The position numbers were made by a program, and so were the translations under genes. Of a DNA stretch of 8,183 nucleotides, positions 6,296-8,183 are shown in pieces. Every line of letters begins with the position of its first letter. The first letter of the stretch is position 1. The DNA comes from Lachnospiraceae bacterium. Lineage in GTDB: Bacteria; Bacillota; Clostridia; Lachnospirales; Lachnospiraceae. The notes below the pieces were generated by a model that saw nothing but the letters and a program-made list of their open reading frames with translations, searched no databases and was not told the DNA's origin. The stretch lies in NCBI GenBank assembly GCA_016297945.1, contig JAEDFR010000101.1, forward strand, positions 1-8,183. The letters are read 5' to 3'.

Positions 6296-6339
6296 AAAAA
6301 GAAAAACAACCATCAACTAATCATTAGTCGGTGGTTGTT
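6296..6339 (-). terminator. Long-stem intrinsic terminator, minus strand
   Basis: The arms 6305-6321 and 6323-6339 pair at 16 of 17 positions (one A-C mismatch, one G-T) around an extremely short loop. On the minus strand the stem is followed by TTTTTCTTTTT (complement of 6296-6306), so it is oriented to end a minus-strand transcript. It may also stop plus-strand transcription from abi, although there the following bases are not a T run. Confidence 0.75.
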
Positions 6340-6451
6340 CGTCATTTATATAAGGTTCTAATAATTCTTTCTCTGCAAGTTTCCTTGCTTCTGCAGCCTG
6401 CTCGATTGTGTTGCAAAGACTTATCACTTGCCTTTTCGTAAATTTATACAC
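6317..6451 (-). pseudogene. Tail of a small or decayed minus-strand gene
   Basis: A 44-codon minus-strand frame from a possible GTG (6451), reading VYKFTKRQVISL, then an Ala/Glu/Lys-rich helix (IEQAAEARKLAEKELLEPYIN) and a polar end, with the stop codon inside the terminator stem. The composition is that of a real protein C-terminus, and the terminator is placed as for a real gene. No ribosome binding site precedes the GTG, and a stop codon lies six bases upstream of it. In another frame an ATG about 30 bases further upstream (MKRFSTKRK) runs into this segment, so a frameshift is possible. Family not recognised. Confidence 0.35.
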
Positions 6452-6608
6452 TTTCTTTTAGTAGAAAATCTCTTCATATTTAGTATGTAAGAATTCAGAA
6501 AAAACGAAAAAATATAAGTTGAGTAAGAAACAAATCCACATTTCGTTCTCCTTCATTATTAGTCAGATAATATTAAAAATCATCATTTTTTCAGTTCCAA
6601 CCAGTCAG

Positions 6609-6645
6609 TATTAACAGTGCAACGCAAAATGTTAATATGCGTTGC
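6609..6645. repeat. Two interleaved perfect 8-bp inverted repeats
   Basis: TATTAACA (6609-6616) is inverted as TGTTAATA (6630-6637); GCAACGCA (6619-6626) is inverted as TGCGTTGC (6638-6645). The order is A-B-A'-B', with A' and B' directly adjacent and the two dyad centres nine bases apart. An 8-bp palindrome TTGCGCAA (6646-6653) follows at once and leads to the -10 of the XRE gene. This is probably an operator region for the XRE protein or a partner. Confidence 0.6.
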
Positions 6646-6653
6646 TTGCGCAA

Positions 6654-6662
6654 TGCTATGAT
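6654..6662 (+). promoter_or_regulatory. Extended -10 promoter of the XRE gene
   Basis: TGC-TATGAT (6654-6662) is an extended -10 element; no convincing -35 lies 17 bases upstream, where the inverted repeats are found. Start of transcription would be near 6669, 47 bases before the ATG. Confidence 0.5.
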
Positions 6663-6715
6663 GTAGTCTATTATTTAGGTGTAAACAATACAAGTAATGA
6701 AGGGAGCCGAATAAT

Positions 6716-7150
6716 ATGCTTAATAAAACAATCAAATATTTTCGCACTTCTCATAAAATGACACAGGAAACACTGGCATTAAAACTGGGCGTAACTCGCC
6801 AAACAGTATCCAAATGGGAAAATGGGATTTCTGTTCCAGATGCAGATACTTTAAATAAAATAGCGGATATTTTTGATGTTTCTGTGATTGACCTTCTGGG
6901 TTCCAGTGAATTATTGGATGAAAATAAAACAGAAAAATCAGATAGCAATAAAGAAATTGAAAGCAAAGACTTTGATAAAGACCCTGTTGTAGAATTATTA
7001 GCTGACCTAAATGAAGAATTAGCTGTTAAAAACAAGCAGCGCAAAAAAATAATTAAAATTGTAAAGATAGTTCTTATTGTCATTGTAGTCTTAATGTCTA
7101 TTCCTATACTATATTCACTTTTTTGGATGTATATAGCAGCTACAATGTAA
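6716..7150 (+). CDS. Membrane-anchored XRE-family transcriptional regulator
   Basis: A 144-aa protein with an XRE/Cro-type helix-turn-helix at about 5-61: IKYFRTSHKMTQETLALKLG, VTRQTVSKWENG and the typical end LNKIADIFDVSVIDLLG. A charged, probably disordered linker (62-105) and a Lys-rich stretch (106-114) lead to one hydrophobic helix (about 115-139), so the DNA-binding head would be tethered to the inner face of the membrane with the basic segment at the cytoplasmic side. HTH-plus-one-TM proteins are common in Bacillota, frequently beside genes for exported or membrane proteins; here a secreted protein is next. AAGGGAG (6700-6706) lies nine bases before ATG. Self-regulation through the upstream dyads is likely but inferred. 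Its target is unknown. Confidence 0.88.
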   Translation: MLNKTIKYFRTSHKMTQETLALKLGVTRQTVSKWENGISVPDADTLNKIADIFDVSVIDLLGSSELLDENKTEKSDSNKEIESKDFDKDPVVELLADLNEELAVKNKQRKKIIKIVKIVLIVIVVLMSIPILYSLFWMYIAATM

Positions 7151-7205
7151 TAAATTTTTCAAGAACACTGATATTTAATAGAGCTCTTTTATAAACAACA
7201 AACAA

Positions 7206-7215
7206 TGTACGTACA
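7206..7215. promoter_or_regulatory. 10-bp palindrome upstream of the secreted-protein gene
   Basis: TGTACGTACA is a perfect palindrome. Ten bases further is TATACT (7225-7230), a possible -10 with no good -35. ACTATAAA (7228-7235) is inverted as TTTATAGT (7278-7285), 42 bases apart, which could form a leader stem. These are candidate control sites for the gene at 7323, perhaps for the XRE protein. Confidence 0.35.
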
Positions 7216-7322
7216 ATCTGGCGCTATACTATAAAGAAGGTGATATTACAGAATTATACAAATTTATCTAATCCCAGTTTATAGTGTGAACTAATTAAAA
7301 ATGGTAAGAAAAGGAGGTTCCT

Positions 7323-8183
7323 ATGAAGAAATCAATAATCATTACATTGTGTTTAATTATCTCTATGCTGTCAACTTCAGTTGTATTTGCTATGGACAAT
7401 GAAACTATAAAAGCAGAAACTGAAGACGAAGAAATTATTAATGTTGATATGAATTCATTAGATTTGAGCAAAAGCAAAAAGATAGAGTGGGACGAAGGTC
7501 TTGTCAATGCTTTAAAAAAATCTGCAAAAAGCAGCTCTGTCACTCCAGAAAATTTAAAACAAAAAAATGAAGAAATGGATAAAATCATTTCTGATTACTG
7601 TTCCGCACATTATGATGAAATATCAGGTGCTATTTATGATAAAGCATTATCTGCGGCAGATGGCAATAATATATCCATCAACCTGAATGAAAATTCAGAA
7701 GAGTATAAAAAATATGTTAATCATTATGATATAGACGACAGTACAAGCATCACAATAACTCCAGACAGTATTTATGTAGATGAATATGCTGAAAAAGATA
7801 TCAGCAATCCAACTACCATTTCAAGTTCTGCCAAAGCATCTACCAGTTGGAAATACAAAGACGTCGCAACACGCAGAACACTATATTACAAAGCTACTGT
7901 TAACCAAAAAACATATTCATTTAAAATTTATTCTGCTCATACTGGAGGACAAGTGAAATACAACGGATCAATCGCAAAACACAATGCAAGTTATTATGCA
8001 TATAATCTTGCAGAAGCATACGGTTCACCATTTACATTTAAGCAGATTGCCAAGCAAAGTGAACAGTATAGCGGAACAAGCTGGCATTATAAATATTTAG
8101 GCAAGGTTACCGGCAGTATTTCCATAACTACACCTGTTAAACTAAAAATCCAATTTAAAGAAAAAGCATTAGGCTGTCAGGTT
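7323..8183 (+). CDS. Secreted protein of unknown function, 3' end missing
   Basis: The frame is open from ATG 7323 to the window edge: 287 codons without a stop, so the gene is incomplete here. AAGGAGG (7311-7317) lies five bases before the ATG, the strongest initiation signal on the plus strand. The product begins with a classical signal peptide (MKKSIIITLCLIISML..., cleavage expected after VFA at 23), then an acidic segment (24-50), a helical Lys/Glu-rich part (about 55-125), a Ser/Thr-rich stretch near 160-178 and a Tyr/Ser/Lys-rich, probably beta-stranded part (KATVNQKTYSFKIYSAHTGG, KVTGSISITTPVKLKIQF). Cysteines in the mature part are few (93 and 285). I do not recognise a family. Low GC and the gene before it suggest a regulator-target pair. 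Export through Sec is expected; no LPxTG or lipobox is visible in the part seen. Confidence 0.85.
   Translation, partial: MKKSIIITLCLIISMLSTSVVFAMDNETIKAETEDEEIINVDMNSLDLSKSKKIEWDEGLVNALKKSAKSSSVTPENLKQKNEEMDKIISDYCSAHYDEISGAIYDKALSAADGNNISINLNENSEEYKKYVNHYDIDDSTSITITPDSIYVDEYAEKDISNPTTISSSAKASTSWKYKDVATRRTLYYKATVNQKTYSFKIYSAHTGGQVKYNGSIAKHNASYYAYNLAEAYGSPFTFKQIAKQSEQYSGTSWHYKYLGKVTGSISITTPVKLKIQFKEKALGCQV

Larger units (their letters stand above)
5205..6300. repeat. 13-nt direct repeats flanking the RNA-abi unit
   Basis: CACTTTTGAAAAA is present at 5205-5217, just before the small-RNA promoter, and at 6288-6300, just after the abi stop codon. The pair encloses the promoter, RNA and abi gene almost exactly. 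A related 11-mer with one mismatch, CACTTTTCAAA, is at 2665-2675, in front of the STAND promoter. This may mark cassette edges from past recombination, but the repeats are AT-rich and chance cannot be ruled out. Confidence 0.4.
6283..6715. other. Intergenic region after abi
   Basis: From left to right it contains the right 13-nt repeat, a minus-strand terminator with the tail of a small reading frame (6296-6451), an AT-rich stretch without recognisable features (about 6452-6600), two interleaved inverted repeats and the promoter of the XRE gene. AGTCAG occurs at about 6561 and 6603, of unknown meaning. No further gene is supported. Confidence 0.5.

Noticed and set aside
6609..6645. H-type RNA pseudoknot
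   Set aside because: Zero bases lie between the third and fourth segments, so the last loop could not cross an 8-bp stem; also the site is upstream of the predicted transcript start.
6751..7083. Minus-strand frame over the XRE gene
   Set aside because: Antisense shadow of the HTH coding sequence, no start signal.
7238..7284. Possible 14-codon GTG frame upstream of the secreted-protein gene
   Set aside because: The GAAGG motif is too close to the GTG and the peptide has no feature; more likely part of the untranslated leader.

Overview
The window looks like accessory DNA from a low-GC Gram-positive gut-type Clostridium (Bacillota; Lachnospiraceae-like is my best guess from the recombinase style, the strong AAGGAGG ribosome binding sites and the codon use; this is inference, no search was run). 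No rRNA, tRNA or CRISPR array is visible.

Layout. (1) 1-2502, minus strand: end of a mobile element. A 566-aa large serine recombinase (420-2120) is preceded by a 50-aa SHOCT-like small protein (2257-2409) and possibly a 21-aa micro-ORF (2437-2502). A weak 70-aa ORF (206-418) starts just past the recombinase stop. (2) 2437-2760: non-coding, unusually rich in perfect inverted repeats, and ending in a promoter with a dyad for the next plus-strand gene. (3) 2843-6300, plus strand: a candidate defence module. A 776-aa STAND NTPase (NB-ARC-like core plus TPR-like repeats, TTG start) is followed by a self-contained second unit: a strong sigma-A promoter overlapped by a perfect 17-bp palindrome, a roughly 66-nt structured small RNA ending in an intrinsic terminator, and a 310-aa Abi_2/AbiF-family HEPN protein. 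A 13-nt direct repeat flanks this second unit. (4) 6296-6451, minus strand: the tail of a small or decayed gene with a strong terminator. (5) 6609-6662: two interleaved perfect 8-bp inverted repeats and an extended -10 promoter. (6) 6716-7150: a membrane-anchored XRE regulator. (7) 7323-8183: an AT-rich gene for a secreted protein, cut by the window edge.

How the parts may work together. The recombinase end would carry the defence cargo. The STAND protein would sense an infection signal through its C-terminal repeats. The AbiF-like protein would be an RNA-cleaving or otherwise toxic HEPN effector, kept in check by the small RNA made in front of it; its gene has no promoter of its own after the RNA terminator, so it depends on read-through. 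The STAND and AbiF units may be independent systems placed side by side or one regulated pair; the sequence does not decide this. The XRE membrane regulator and secreted protein look like a separate, more AT-rich module.
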